64,000 bases of DNA from Cryptomeria japonica (Eukaryota > Streptophyta > Pinopsida > Cupressales > Cupressaceae), in contig NC_081409.1 in assembly GCF_030272615.1 (NCBI RefSeq), positions 616,326,755 to 616,390,754 of the forward strand, written 5' to 3'. Below are positions 46,952 to 58,560 of the stretch, piece by piece. The translations under genes were made by a program, and so were the position numbers. The first letter of the stretch is position 1. Each line of letters begins with the position of its first letter. The notes beneath the pieces were generated by a model, which was not told the origin of the DNA, ran no database searches, and saw nothing but the letters and a program-made list of their open reading frames with translations.

Positions 46952-48162
46952 TGTTAGACAGATCTGATACTGAGAGTAAACTGAGAGGGGTGGTGAATCA
47001 ATTTACCATAAAAAATCAGAACTAAAGCATATCAAAACCGTTAAACTAGAGCACAAAGGAACCAACACAATGAATAATAGAACATGAAAGCACAATACAC
47101 ACAACACCAATATTTGACATGGAAAACCCGGTAAAGGGAAAAACCACGGTGGAAAACCCTACCCACAATCAGATAATACTTTTGTAGCAGCATGTGAAAT
47201 TACAATGGGGATTGCACTTGCAATCAGGCCAAACGCCTAGAGATCATTGCTCATCACCAAAAAAAAGTCTCACTGACTTACAAAAACATTGGACTACAAT
47301 CCGGAAAGAATGAACTGTGAAAGTAGCATCGCCTAATGCTTGATACAGTTCTGGTTAAGCACATATGTCCGCCCTACAATACAAAAACCTTCATCGAATG
47401 ATATATCACTTTTCACACATAAAACTTCCTTTGATAATGCATACATAACCATTGATCCCATCCATGTATCGATATTCAAATTACATGAATAAGTCACCTA
47501 TAAATACAAATCATCAACCTTATTGACAAGGTCGGCTAAACCCTAAACCCATAATAACAAAAATTGCATTACACGGTATCACCAGACCAATATTATGATT
47601 TACATTACATAGCATGGACCTAAATCAAGTAACCAAACAATTTCATCTGCCAGAAATTCCGCTAAGACCAAAATCCAACATGCTTCACCAACCGGTAGAA
47701 ACCCTTAGTGAAGTAACACATAAAGTCTAACCGGATCCAAATAGGACCACCATAACAGCACACAAGCCAAAGAAAAGTCACCAAACACTTAGAACATGAT
47801 CAAGAAGCACCTTCATCATGATAGAAACCGATTCCATAAGTTGGACCAAAATCGATTGACCAAAACACCAAATATCACTTACCGATAAAGCTAATCGGTA
47901 CCGGGAAATACCAATCGGGAATATAAGCTATAGTTAACGAAGAACCAAAACATGAACCAACAGAATATGGAAAACAAATAACCATCCAGAGTAAGGATCC
48001 AAAACCGATTCCAGATATCTGATCATACCAAATCAGAATCATAGCCAAAACCAAGATGATCACCAAGACTAACCGAGATAGGTCCAACCGAGATAGCCTC
48101 CAATTGAGATACAGTGTTGACATCAATGATAACACTTAACCAAAACTAGCATATTACCAACA
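46952..48162 (-). repeat. 3' LTR of the minus-strand Copia
   Basis: It is 1,211 bp and homologous in direct orientation to 54217-55436. On the minus strand it starts TGTTGG and ends TCTAACA. A (CCCTAAA)2-like word near 47533 is part of the LTR, not a telomere. Confidence 0.92.
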
Positions 48163-48175
48163 ATATTTCCCTTTC
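48163..48175 (-). other. polypurine tract of the minus-strand Copia
   Basis: GAAAGGGAAATAT on the minus strand lies immediately before the TGTTGG start of the 3' LTR. A second purine run, AAAGGGGGAGAGG, lies about 110 bp upstream, as in other Copia elements. Confidence 0.65.
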
Positions 48176-48418
48176 ACATTGATGACAACACTGAATGTGA
48201 AAAACATCCAAGTGCCAAGGAATGCCAACAATCTCCCTCAAAGATATGACTGAATTTCACATGAATACCACCTCTCCCCCTTTGACATCAATGACAAAGG
48301 ATGGATACTGAACCAAAATACTGAATTAAACAGGTGACTACTCCCCTTGAGTAGTATCATCATCTCATCAAACCGGATTAAAGAAAATATCTGATAAGCT
48401 TACCGGATTGATGCATTC

Positions 48419-50040
48419 TGTTATTTAGAGGATCCAATTAATACTGAGAGGGGGGGTGAATCAGTATTATCAACAAACTAAAATCTTAAACCAAACTGAT
48501 CAATACTTTACCAAAAATATCATAACCAGTACCAGTAGCCACTGAAATCAATCTACTAATCAAATTTACCAAACTGCTCATTTAAGTGTTCCATATCATG
48601 CATGCAATAGAAAGATATCAACTTAACACAAACACAAATCAATCACCATATGAACACCAGGATTTTCACGTGGAAACCCAAATGGGAAAAACTATGGTGG
48701 GAATCTTTTGGAATGTGCCATGTTAGGAGCTTACAATGATTCTCGGTTAGGAGCAGACCCTGTTAGGAGTCACCCGGTCAAGGGATTTACAATATGCACT
48801 TTGTTAGGAGCTTTGTCCTGTTAAAAGCAACCTTGCAGGAGGATTTAAACTCAATTTGTTGAGCTACCCAATTAAGGGATTTACATGAACAAGGCCTGTT
48901 AGGACCTACCCGGTCAAGGGATTTTGAACCTGCTATAATTGTTAGGGAACAACAGATGAACGATCTCAAAATAACACTTCTTTCTTTCTTGTTCAGATCC
49001 ACTTCAGCTCCAATATGCTTCACTCTTGCAGACACACACCTTTGGTTTGGCTACACACTCTTTTTTCAGATTACAGACACAATAAACTTAATCAAAACTG
49101 ACCTAAATACACTTTACATCTTTGTTGGTTACAAAAACCTAGATACATCACGATTCAAATGAATTTACATCATATATCATCACAGATCATTACAAATCAT
49201 CATACAGATTATTACAACAAATATCAAGGCAATTTCAATTGTTGGATAATCATAACACGACATCGCACATCGATCTAATAAGCAATCAAACCCTTAAAAC
49301 ATTCTTCTATGCTCTTCGTTGTTTCCCAAGAAATTCCATCTTTAATCATGCCAAATTAGTATTTTTATTTATGACACAAGTTGTGACACATCACCATCAA
49401 GTTATGAACATAATGAAAATCACCACCAAACCATAAAGCATCACTAGTTAAGAGATCTTGTTACCGCTTCTAAAACTCTGCTAAAAACCTACTAAAAATA
49501 CAACAGTAAATCACAAACATGACTTCCAGTTATCAAAAAATGATGTAGTTCTGGTCATAGACTCATTACAATTATATAAACACATGTTTCAAAACATAAC
49601 ACCTAATTCCTCATCAATCTTTAAAACCAATTTCTTAAGTATAACATTGTTTAATGTTTGCCAGTTAAAGTCCTATTTGCCAGGTTTTCTGTCAGCTGCA
49701 CAATTCATCTCACCAACTTAATCCATTATTGCTTAGGTTACACCAGTAAACCTAGATGACAAAGTAATCAATAATAAACAATTGCCATAGTTTCCATCAA
49801 TGACAACACAAATAACTGATCACCAAGTCACCAACCAATATCTCAATCTATACCGGTCATACATCACAATGCCATCATTCTCCTTATCATATCAACTATA
49901 TCATCACCAACGGTCCTTCAATATATCATCACCAACAATTACTCAATATATCATCACCAACAATTATTCAATATATCATCACCAATAGTCCTTCAACCGA
50001 TATGTCAACATCATCATCAGTTATGCCAATCATGCCAACA
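48419..50040 (-). mobile_element. solo LTR with target duplication CATTC
   Basis: The 1,622-bp segment runs from TGTTATTTAGAGG to ATGCCAACA and is bordered by perfect CATTC copies at 48414-48418 and 50041-50045. Its layout (a GGGGGGGTGAATCAG block, repeated 'gttaggag..tacccggtcaaggga' words, a (25 bp)4 array) resembles, in reverse orientation, the LTR at 58960-60430. It therefore probably belongs to a related Copia family. It landed 13 bp beyond the pol stop codon of the minus-strand Copia. Confidence 0.88.
49896..49995. repeat. 25-bp minisatellite, four units
   Basis: Units at 49896, 49921, 49946 and 49971 share 'atatcatcaccaa' followed by '....t.ctca/ttca'. The middle two differ by one base. 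It lies inside the solo LTR. Confidence 0.85.
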
Positions 50041-50053
50041 CATTCCTACATCT

Positions 50054-50575
50054 CTAAGTTTCGTCCAGAGGGTTGGTAACCCCCAATTTATCTTTGAGAT
50101 ATTCAAAAGTATATTTTGGCAATTGTTTAGTTAGAATATATGCAATCTACTCCTTAGTAGGCACATAAACCAATCTGACTTCCTTTGCTTCAACCTTTTC
50201 CTTCAAGAAATTGTACCTTATAGAAATGTGTTTTGATTTGGAATGAAATACCGGATTCTTTGACATATAAATAACAATAGTATTATCATAGTGAATAACA
50301 ATAGGCTTATCATAACTTACCCTTATATCTTTTAACATTTGTTTCATCCATAAAATTTGAGTACAATTGGTAGCAACAACTACATATTCTGCTTCAACAG
50401 TAGATAATGAAGTACATGATTGTTTCTTGCTAAGCCATGAAACCAATATAATCCATATGAAGCATTTAAGCCATGTCACAAACCTAATAACTATAGTGTA
50501 CAACACAAGGAAACCAAGGGTGCACACCTTGCAACAATCCTTAATGATCCGATCTTCAAAATGATTTAGTTTCAC
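50054..50575 (-). pseudogene. Copia RNase H and pol C-terminus
   Basis: VSWLSKKQSCTSLSTVEAEY, CTQILWMKQMLKDI, PIVIHYDNTIVIYMSKNPVF and HISIRYNFLKEKVEAKEV are the standard Copia RNase H blocks. One stop follows PTKE, then AYILTKQLPKYTFEYLKD and a terminal stop at 50056-50054. Directly upstream in the same frame lies NHFEDRIIKD, which normally belongs to the linker before RT, so the RT palm is missing. Confidence 0.9.
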
Positions 50576-52331
50576 ATACCTGGGAGTCTTTGAATTTTCT
50601 TGATTTACTGACTCTTTCTACTGTTCCTCTATCACAGTTGAGTTTTCTGATGTTACCAGAGTGACAGGTTCACTATTTTGAGAAGCTTCATGCATTACCA
50701 GTTCAGGTCTGATAAATTCATCTTTCGGTCCACAATCATATGATTTGATCTGATTACTGCCATGTTCATCCACCTTGACATTTATGCTCTCTGTTATCCT
50801 ATTCAATCTTTTGTTATAACATCTATATGCTTTTCTCTTGGTAGAATAACCCAAAAATATTCCTTCATCACTTCTAGGATCAAATTTTCCCAATGCATCA
50901 TCTTTCTAATGTAACATTTACTTCCAAAAATTCTAAAATATCTGACAATAGGAGTATGACCAAATCATAATTCATAAGGAGTCTTACCGGTATCACCTTT
51001 TATGTGTACTCTGTTGAAAGTGTAAACAACTGTATTGACAACTTCCCTCCAATAAATATCAAACAATTTAGCTTCTGTCATCATAGTCCTTGTTGCATCT
51101 AATATGGTTTTGTTCTTCCTTTCCACCAATCCATTCCATTGTGGAGTCCTAGGTGCAAAAAGTTGTCTTCTGATTCCATTCTTCTCACAAAATTTGTTGA
51201 ATTCACCGGATGTAAACTCACCACATTTATCTAATCTCAAACACTTTATCTTCAGTCCTATCTCAGTCTCAACCATAGCTTTAAAGATTTTGAATTTATC
51301 AAAACCTTTAGATTTTTCCTTCAAAAATGCTACCCACATCATTCTAGAATAATCATCAATAAGTAACATAAAGTATCTTTCACCTTGAAAATTTTTAGTC
51401 CTTTCCAGTCCACACAGATCAGTATGAATAATATCAAGAGTTTCATTAGATTTATCATGTATGCTTCTAAAAGAAGTTCTTACTTGTTTACCCATTTGAC
51501 ATTCGCTACATACTGAATTATGAGGTTTGACAATTTTGGGCAAATATCTGACGGCCTGTGTTGAACTAAGCTTCACTATGCAATTAAAATTTACATGACA
51601 CATCCTCTTATGCCATAACCAATTTTCATCAATCTGAGCAATCAAGCAAGCTTTCTCACTAGAGTTCAAATGAAAGATGTTTCCATTGGTCTGAGTTCTG
51701 GAAGCAATTTCCAATCCAGATCTATTGACGATCTTACATTTCCCATCCTTGAATTGTAAATGAAGTCCTCTATCCACCATCTGACCCACACTTAAAATAT
51801 TATGCTTTAAACCTTCAACATAATAAACATTATTAGTGTTAGTCTTACCATCCAATGATACTGTTCCCTTGCCTTTAATCCTACATGCCTTGTTGTATCC
51901 AAATCTGACTAATCCGCCATCAAATTCTTGTAGTGATAAAATTTCTCTTATCACCAGTCATGTGATGTGAGCATCCACTGTCTATAGCCCATTCATCCTT
52001 TTCTTCAATTTTAGCAGCTAAAGCCTTTTCCTTAGTATGAGTTGTTTCAATGACAGGTTCTGGAGAATCATCCTTGATAGCAACAAAAACCCAGTCCTTA
52101 CCGGAGGTAGTTCCATTATTGGTTCCACTCATAGGTTCATCATCATCATCATCATCATCAGTAATACCAAAATCATCATCACCAACATAATAGCATGATT
52201 TATCCTTATTCCTTCTGAATCTAGGCCTATTCTGATATTTCAGATTAGGCTTATAACTCTTCACAAATCTTTCATGATTACTAGCATATCTTTCAAGGCA
52301 TCTAGAAGCAAAATGACCAATCTTATTGCAT
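50576..52331 (-). pseudogene. Copia protease and integrase, minus strand
   Basis: From 52331 downward: the second half of a CCHC knuckle (CNKIGHFASRC), an Asp-rich run, and the protease active site WAIDSGCSHHMTGD. A frame change lies near 51940. The main open stretch follows: VYYVEGLKHNILSVGQM, LWHKRMCHVNFN, CSECQMGK (zinc ligands), DIIHTDLCG, LIDDYSRMMWVAFLKEK, LRLDKCGEF and APRTPQWNGLVERKNK. Then a stop and KFDPRSDEGIFLGYSTKRKA. The catalytic Asp, Asp and Glu of integrase are visible. The linker ends TPRYVKLNHFED. Confidence 0.9.
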
Positions 52332-53312
52332 GGGGTAAAAGGACAAAGCCGTGTCACACTTTTATAAAGGAAATGGTCAATGCTGATTCAAATTTTTAAA
52401 GTAAATCAATAGAAATTGAAATATATGTTTTGAATTTTGAAATGATGTAAACTAATAAAATTTATATTCTTTTGTCTATTTTATGTTTGTAATTTTAACA
52501 AAATTTTAAAAAATTATTTGAATGTAGTTTTTAATAAAGTAAGCACTATAATTTAGTTGCTAATAAAATGCTGAAATTGAAGTTACACAAGCCACCACAC
52601 TTTATTTAGTAAATTTTAATTTTTTTCATCAATTTTTTTGTGTATATTGATAACTTGAAACTTTAGTGCATGGACATATTTTTTACTATTTTTTATAAAT
52701 ATATATTTTTCAATAAATTTGAAAAGTTGTGTGTGCTGAAATATAACTCTTTCCAATTCCCACCAACTTTTTTCTTAATTATTTATCCAAATTAGAAAAA
52801 AATTATATCACCTTGACATAGATTCTTTTCTCTACTGCATCATATTTTTATCCAAATTTTTAGATAAATTCTAGTATTTTTCCTTGACAAGATAATCAAC
52901 CTTATATTTTAATGCTAATGCCCTACTTTCAATAAAAATAAAAATAAAAATAAAAATAAAAATATAAAAACTAATTAAAATATTAAAAGATATATATTTT
53001 AGAAAAATCACTTATAGATCTATAAAAGGGTATTTTTGCATTTCAAAAAAAAATTATTTATAAGAGTAGGAGTTGTTGAAACATCGAGTTTTTTTATTTT
53101 TTATTTTTTTGGGCAATTAGACCCAAGTGGTATAAAATATACATTTAGTAGACACTTCCAATTGGAAAAGTTGTGGTCCATATATAACATAGCTATAATG
53201 AATCTATATAGACCATATGTTTGACAAAAATTAACTTTTAGTTAGAATTACTTAAATTCACTTGTGTTGATAAGTTAGCCTAAAACGTGACACAATTTTG
53301 TGCTTTTACCCC
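52332..53312. mobile_element. 981-bp non-autonomous TIR DNA transposon inside Copia gag
   Basis: The ends are inverted repeats of 26 bp with four mismatches. The left end is GGGGTAAAAGGACAAAGCCG followed by TGTCAC. The right end, reversed and complemented, is GGGGTAAAAGCACAAAATTG followed by TGTCAC. It interrupts the Copia zinc knuckle between two of its cysteine codons. The flanks read TCAT on one side and ATGC on the other, consistent with a 2-bp AT duplication, though other readings are possible. The interior is very AT-rich, carries an (ATAAAA)n run at about 52931-52965 and has no transposase-like frame. The superfamily is not assigned. Confidence 0.82.
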
Positions 53313-54161
53313 ATGAAAAACATGTAAAAGGGGCTTTTCCTTCATACTTACTTCTAGCTAGTCCTTTAGGAATTCTTCTAGCAATCAGGGCTTCCATCTC
53401 TTCAAGTTCTCTTTCTTCTCTTTCAATATCCTCCATATCTTTAGCATACATCTCCTTTCAATATATCTTTTTCTTACTGAAGGCAACTGCTTTAAATGCC
53501 GTCTCAGTTTTAGTAGTACTCTGATCTCCAAGTTCCTCAAGCTCAAAAGCAGTCAATTTCCCAAGCAGTTTATCTCTGGTAACAGGGGTACTTGACATTG
53601 TCTGGAGTTCATTGATTGCAGTAGCCTTCATCTTATAAGCTGGAGGTAGAACTCTCAGAAGCTTTGACACTATCTCATCCTCACTAACCAATCTATTGCA
53701 ACATTTGATTCTCATAACAATCTCATTTACTTGACTATCCATGAAAGAACTTATCTTCTCATCTTCTTCTATCTTCAAAGTTTCATACCTTACCTAGAAA
53801 CCTTCAAGTTTTGCAATTTTCACAACCTGATCGCCTTCATAAAGAGTTTCAAGCTTTGTCCATATTAGCTTTGCATTCTCCAACTCTATGACATTCAATA
53901 GCTTTCATCAGATAGGGCACTTAATAATGCTTCTTTTTCTTTGACATCATTTTCAACCTTCTTCTGTTCATCAACAAGTGTCAGTATTCCAGAATTAGGA
54001 TCATGAGGTATATACCCTTTCTCCACTATCTCCCAAACTTCATCTCCAAGACATCTGAGATGAATATTCATTCATTCCTTCCATATTTTGTAATTTGTAC
54101 CATCAAATCTAGGACTCTCCTACCAATAGGGATTGAATGTAGAACTAGATGCAGTTGCCAT
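53313..54161 (-). pseudogene. Copia gag, minus strand
   Basis: ATG at 54161-54159 starts MATASSSTFNP, then a stop, FDGTNYKIWKE and HLRCLGDEVWEIVEKGYIP. After frame changes comes the well-preserved part: KISSFMDSQVNEIVMRIK, LLRVLPPAYKMKATAINELQ and KLLGKLTAFELEELGDQ. The helical DIEREERELEEMEALIARR stretch precedes FTCF, where the knuckle is cut by the TIR element. This is the capsid part of a Copia element. Confidence 0.88.
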
Positions 54162-54203
54162 CAGATCTCCTCAAGTAGTTAAGCTTCTGTAGAGAGGACC
54201 TTT

Positions 54204-54214
54204 CTCTGATACCA
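54204..54214 (-). other. primer binding site, tRNA-Met(i) type
   Basis: On the minus strand TGGTATCAGAG follows the 5' LTR end (TCTAACA) after a two-base spacer. Confidence 0.92.
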
Positions 54215-54216
54215 AT

Positions 54217-55436
54217 TGTTAGATAGATCTGATATCGAGAGTAAACTGAGAGAGGGCGGTGAATCAATTTACCATAAAAAATAGAACTAATGCATATCAA
54301 AACCATTAAACCAGAGCACAAAGGAACCAACACAATGAATAATAGAACATAAAAGAACAATACACACAACACCAATATTTTGACGTGGAAAACTTGGTAG
54401 AGGGAAAAACCACGGTGGGAAACCCTACCCACAATCAGATAATACTTCTGTAGAAACATGTGATATTACAATGGGGATTGCACTTGCAATCAAGCCAACT
54501 ACCTAGATCTCACTGCTCATCACAAAAAAAAGTCTCACTGACTTACAAAACATCAGACTACAATCTAGAAAGAATGAACTGTGAAGTAGCATCTCCTAAT
54601 GCTTGATACGGTTCCGGTTAAGCACAAATGTCTATCCTACAATACAAAAACCTTCACCGAATGATATATCACTTGTTTGCACATAAACCTTCCTCTGATA
54701 ATGCAGACATAACCATTGATCCCATCCATGTATTGATATTTAAATTACATGAATAAGTCACCTATAAATATAGATCATCAACCTTATTGACAAGGTTGAC
54801 TAAACCCTAAACCCATAAACCCATAATAACAAAAAATACATTACATGGTATCACCGAACCAATATTATGATTTACATTACATAGAATGGACCTAAATCAA
54901 GTAACCAAACAATTCCATCCACCGAAAATTTCGCTAAGACCAAAATCCAACATGCTTCACCAACCGGTAGAAACCCTTAGTGAAGTAACATAGAAAGTCT
55001 AACCAGATCCAAATAGGACCACCATAACAACACTCCAACCAAATAATAGTCACCAAAAACTCAAAATATGATCAAGAAGCACCTTCAACATGATAAAAAC
55101 CGATTCCATAAGCTGGACCAAAATCGACTGACCAAAACATCAAATATCACTTACGGGTAAAGCTAAGTGGTATTGGGAAATACCAACTGGGAACATTAGC
55201 GATAGTTACCGGAGCACCAAAAAATTCAAACCAACAGAATATGGCAAACAAATAACCACCCAGAGTAAGGATCCAAAACCGATTCCAAAGATCTGATCAT
55301 ACCAGATCATAATCATAGCCAAAACCAAGATGATCACCAAGACTAACCGGGATAGGTCCAACCGGGATAGCCTCCAATCAGAATACAATGTTGACATCAA
55401 TGACAACACTTAACCAAATCCAACATATTGCCAACA
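54217..55436 (-). repeat. 5' LTR of the minus-strand Copia
   Basis: It is 1,220 bp and homologous to 46952-48162, with the TGTTAG end beside the primer site and the CCAACA end at 55436. Confidence 0.92.
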
Positions 55437-55548
55437 ATTTCTTGTGTGTTGCTTTGTTATTTCATTTATTTTCTTCAATATTTATTTGCATCTAACTTGT
55501 TATGCACTATTTAATTATCTGGGTTTTCACTTCCGCTTACACAACAAG

Positions 55549-55560
55549 TGGTATTAGAGA
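55549..55560 (+). other. primer binding site of the outer Copia
   Basis: TGGTATTAGAGA differs at two of twelve positions from the Met primer site. It follows ACACAACA, the presumed LTR end at 55546. Confidence 0.75.
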
Positions 55561-55614
55561 AATTATTTTTGTAGCGGCTGTGTTAGAGTTTAGTGTTGAT
55601 TTTTCTAGCATCAA

Positions 55615-56240
55615 ATGACAAAGGTTTTGAATGCTAGGTTAGAGGTGGAGAAATTTAATGGAAAAAATATCTTTGAGCTATGGAAGCTCAAGACACATGT
55701 TTTGTTAGTGCAACAAGGATTACACAAGGCATTGGTAGGAAAATCAAAAAAAGCTATAGATATGTCTGACAAGGATTGGAAAGATCTAAATATGAGAGCT
55801 CTATGTATAATTCAGTTATGTTTGGCAGATGAGGTTCTTTTTAATATTGTTGGAGAGGAAACAACAATAGGTTTATGGAGAAAAATAGAGATTATTTACA
55901 TAAAAAAATCCTTGACAAATTGAGTCTACTTGAAGAGGCAACTGTATAGTTTGCGAATGAAGGAAGGTACAAAAATTTCCAATCATTTAAATGTTTTCAA
56001 TACTCTAATTTGTCAATTGGGTAGTATGGATGTAAAAATTGAAGATGAAGACAAGGCAGTCACATTGTTATGGTCTTTGCCTGAATCTTGGAATCACTTA
56101 GTCACTTCAATTAGTTTTAACATAATTGACACCCTTGAATTTGATTATGTTGTGAAAGCTTTGTTGTTTGAAGAGGTGCAAAGGAATTCTAATGTAGAAA
56201 ACTCCAAACAAGAAGCAATGGTGGCTAGAGGTTGATCCAT
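55615..56240 (+). pseudogene. outer Copia gag
   Basis: ATG starts MTKVLNARLEVEKFNGKN and then FELWKLKTHVLLVQQGLHKA and CLADEVLFNIVGEETTIGLW. A stop lies at 55921-55923. KRQLYSLRMKEGTKISNHLN, LNVFNTLICQLGSMDVKIED, ALLWSLPESW-like LLWSLPESWNHLVTSI and FDYVVKALLFEE follow. These are the UBN2-type gag blocks of Copia elements. Just downstream (56308-56349) the zinc knuckle reads CWYCNKSGNLKKDC, in which the expected His is Asn. Confidence 0.9.
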
Positions 56241-56429
56241 AGAAAAAGGGGAGAATTCAAGAGGCACATCCAGATCCAAGTCAAGAGGCAAAAAGGGTAA
56301 GGGAAAATGTTGGTATTGCAACAAATCAGGGAATCTCAAGAAAGATTGTTGGAAAAGGAAAGAGGATAATGATGGATCCAAAGAGAAAGAAAAATATGTT
56401 GGGACAGGTTTGTAATATGTTATAACATC

Positions 56430-56787
56430 AAGATTAATGGATATTATATTATGGTGCTTCTGATCACATGTGTCCACATAGAAGTTGGTTTTCTACTTAT
56501 CAATCTATCGATGGTGGTGATGTTCTTATGGGAAATAATGCTTCTTGTAAGATTGTTGGATTTGTGAGCATTAGAAATAAGATGTTTGATGGTGTTGTAA
56601 AGATGTTAATAGAGGTAAGACATGTACTAGACCTGAAAAAGAATTTGATTTCGTAGGGTGTTTTGGATTATGGTAGTTATAAATTCTCTTGTCAAGGAGG
56701 AGTGCTTAAAGTGTCCAAGAGCATTTTAGTGGTCATGAAGGCTACAAAAGCTGGAAACCTTTATAGGCTAGAAGAGAGTATTTAGGT
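56430..56787 (+). pseudogene. outer Copia protease-region remnant
   Basis: HMCPHRSWFSTYQSIDGGDV, MGNNASCKIVGFVSIRNKMF and VRHVLDLKKNLIS follow the lost DSG active site, whose frame is disrupted near 56445. A stop and GNLYRLEESI then lead into the inserted LTR. Confidence 0.85.
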
Positions 56788-57677
56788 TGTACTCAAGGAA
56801 ATTAACACCTAAATGTACCAATGAGACATTAGTATGAGGAAATTTAAACAAGCATGCAAATCATTAAAAAAAAATGCAAAAGAACTCCCTCGAGAAAATC
56901 CCATTGTCCTCTATATCCAAGGACCTATTGAATTTACAAGACTCAATTAGATGACAACCTAGAGAATGAGATTTACAAAATGATGTGCAATTTAAACTAC
57001 AATGAGAGATAAATTCAAGATATAAACAAACTAAAATGGTAATGGTTAGTAAATATAAACAAGATGCTATGAAGATTTAACTACAAATGAAACTATGATT
57101 CTATGCTAAAACATGCTAAAATGCTACCAAGATAATACTAAAACAAGCTAAAATGGATGCACAAGATAGAGACAATTTAGCATTAGTATGATATACACAA
57201 GATGAATGATTTATATGTTGGAAAATGCCTCTATTTATAGACTTTCCAAGGCCAAGGGTGTGGCAAGGAATCATGGGTTGAGATTCAATCTAGAAAAATG
57301 AATGGTGAGGATGCAAAGTTCATTTATGATGAAAGTCAAAGTAGATGGAGGTTGAAAATTTATTCCCAAGTCATGGGTCAAGGAGACAACCTAGATTAAA
57401 TGAGCATGGAGACAAGCAAGGTCCAAGTACCCATGATGTAAGGTCCAAGTACTAATGATGATGGGAGTATTTTTGACTAATATTATTTGCAAAATAGTTA
57501 ATTTAACTTGCCACATGCTAATGTGGTGATGAGGTGGAAATGGTGAGGATGTGGGTTTTGGATGAAATATTAAAAGTGAATTATATAATTATATTAAGTA
57601 ATTCAACTATATAATAGAAGAATATTTAAATGACTTTGCATCCAATTAATTATTTAAGCTAGGTTAATGTGTATACA
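56788..57677 (-). mobile_element. probable solo LTR, 890 bp, minus orientation
   Basis: The segment interrupts the outer Copia between protease and integrase. It has TG (56788) and CA (57677) ends and is flanked by TAGGT and AAGGT, which match at four of five bases. On the minus strand it carries TATAAATAG at 57239-57231, a good promoter box in the expected U3/R position. There is no coding sequence. Flanking Copia reading resumes with NEAIVASKEEDEST at 57684. Confidence 0.7.
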
Positions 57678-57683
57678 AAGGTA

Positions 57684-58560
57684 AATGAGGCAATAGTGGC
57701 ATCTAAGGAAGAAGATGAATCTACTTGTTTATAGCTTCAACAACTGGGTCATATGCACGAGAAAGGGCTAAAGGTACTGGTAAACTATAAGTTACTTCCA
57801 AGTTTAAAATCTTTGAATTTGAATTTTTGCAAGCATTGTGTCTTTGGGAAGTAATGTAGACAAAAGAATATATCAGGTAGTAATACAAGTAAAGGTGTTC
57901 TAGACTATGTCCATTCAGATATTTGGGGTCCATCTCCTATAGTTTATTTTGGAGGAGAATCATATTTTGTGACATTCATAGATGAGTACTCCAAAAAGCT
58001 ATGAGTCTATTCTATTAAAAGTAAAGTTGGTGTGTTTGGTGTATTCAAACAATTTAGAATTTTGGTTGAAAAGAGTACTAGTAGATCAATCAAGTGTTTA
58101 AGAATAGAGAATGGAGATAAGTTCACATCTTTGGAGTTTGAAAATTATTGCAAGGAAGCTGGGATCGTAAGGCATAGAACCACTATTTGCACTCAGAAAA
58201 ATGGTGTTGTTGAACGCATGAATAGGACTCTTCTAGAGAGAGAAAGGGGCATGCTCAATAATACCAAATTGCAGAAAGAGTTGTGGGAAAAAGTAGTTAA
58301 TACAACATGCTATCTAGTAAATCGGTCACCATCAGTTGCAATAGATTGTAAGGTTCTTGAAGAGATATGGATAGGTCCTTCATATGATTATTCAAATCTA
58401 TTTTTTTTGGTTGTGATTCTTATTCTCTTATTTCTAAGGATCAACATTCTAAATTCGACCTTGAATCCAAGAAATACTCCTTTTTTGGTTATGGTGATGG
58501 ATTTAAGGGATATAGATTGTTGGATCCTATAGCCCACAAATCATCATTAGCAAAGATGTA
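57684..58560 (+). pseudogene. outer Copia integrase
   Basis: LQQLGHMHEKGLKVL (zinc-finger His pair), NFCKHCVFGK, LDYVHSDIWGPSP (first Asp), FVTFIDEYSKKL, KCLRIENGDKFTSLEFENYC (where the family has SDNGGEF) and TQKNGVVERMNRTLLERERG, with the Glu preserved. CYLVNRSPSVAID and IWIGPSYDYSNL lie downstream. Several stops and frame changes are present. Confidence 0.9.

Larger units (their letters stand above)
46952..55436 (-). mobile_element. Copia retrotransposon (minus), RT core deleted
   Basis: Two directly repeated LTRs (46952-48162 and 54217-55436), both with TGTTAG..CCAACA ends on the plus strand, flank a Copia gag-pol on the minus strand. A perfect 11-base Met primer-site match and a purine tract sit at the expected places. 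Gag is split by a 981-bp TIR element, the 3' non-coding part by a solo LTR, and the frame jumps from a pre-RT linker straight into RNase H. The LTRs differ at somewhat under one base in ten in the stretches compared. No clear 5-bp target duplication was found (GTGTA against ATTTC). Confidence 0.88.

Noticed and set aside
47531-47547. Telomere-like CCCTAAA repeats
   Set aside because: Only two units, and the same word recurs at the equivalent place in the other LTR (about 54805), so it is part of the Copia LTR.
49896-49995. Four regularly spaced repeats considered as a CRISPR-like array
   Set aside because: Units are head-to-tail with no unique spacers and lie in a plant retroelement LTR.
52934-52966. 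ATAAAA hexanucleotide run as a LINE or SINE tail
   Set aside because: It lies in the middle of the 981-bp TIR element, so it is an internal microsatellite rather than an element end.
46947-55441. 5-bp target duplication for the minus-strand Copia
   Set aside because: The flanks GTGTA and ATTTC do not match. The insertion is inferred from the LTR pair and the split outer LTR instead.
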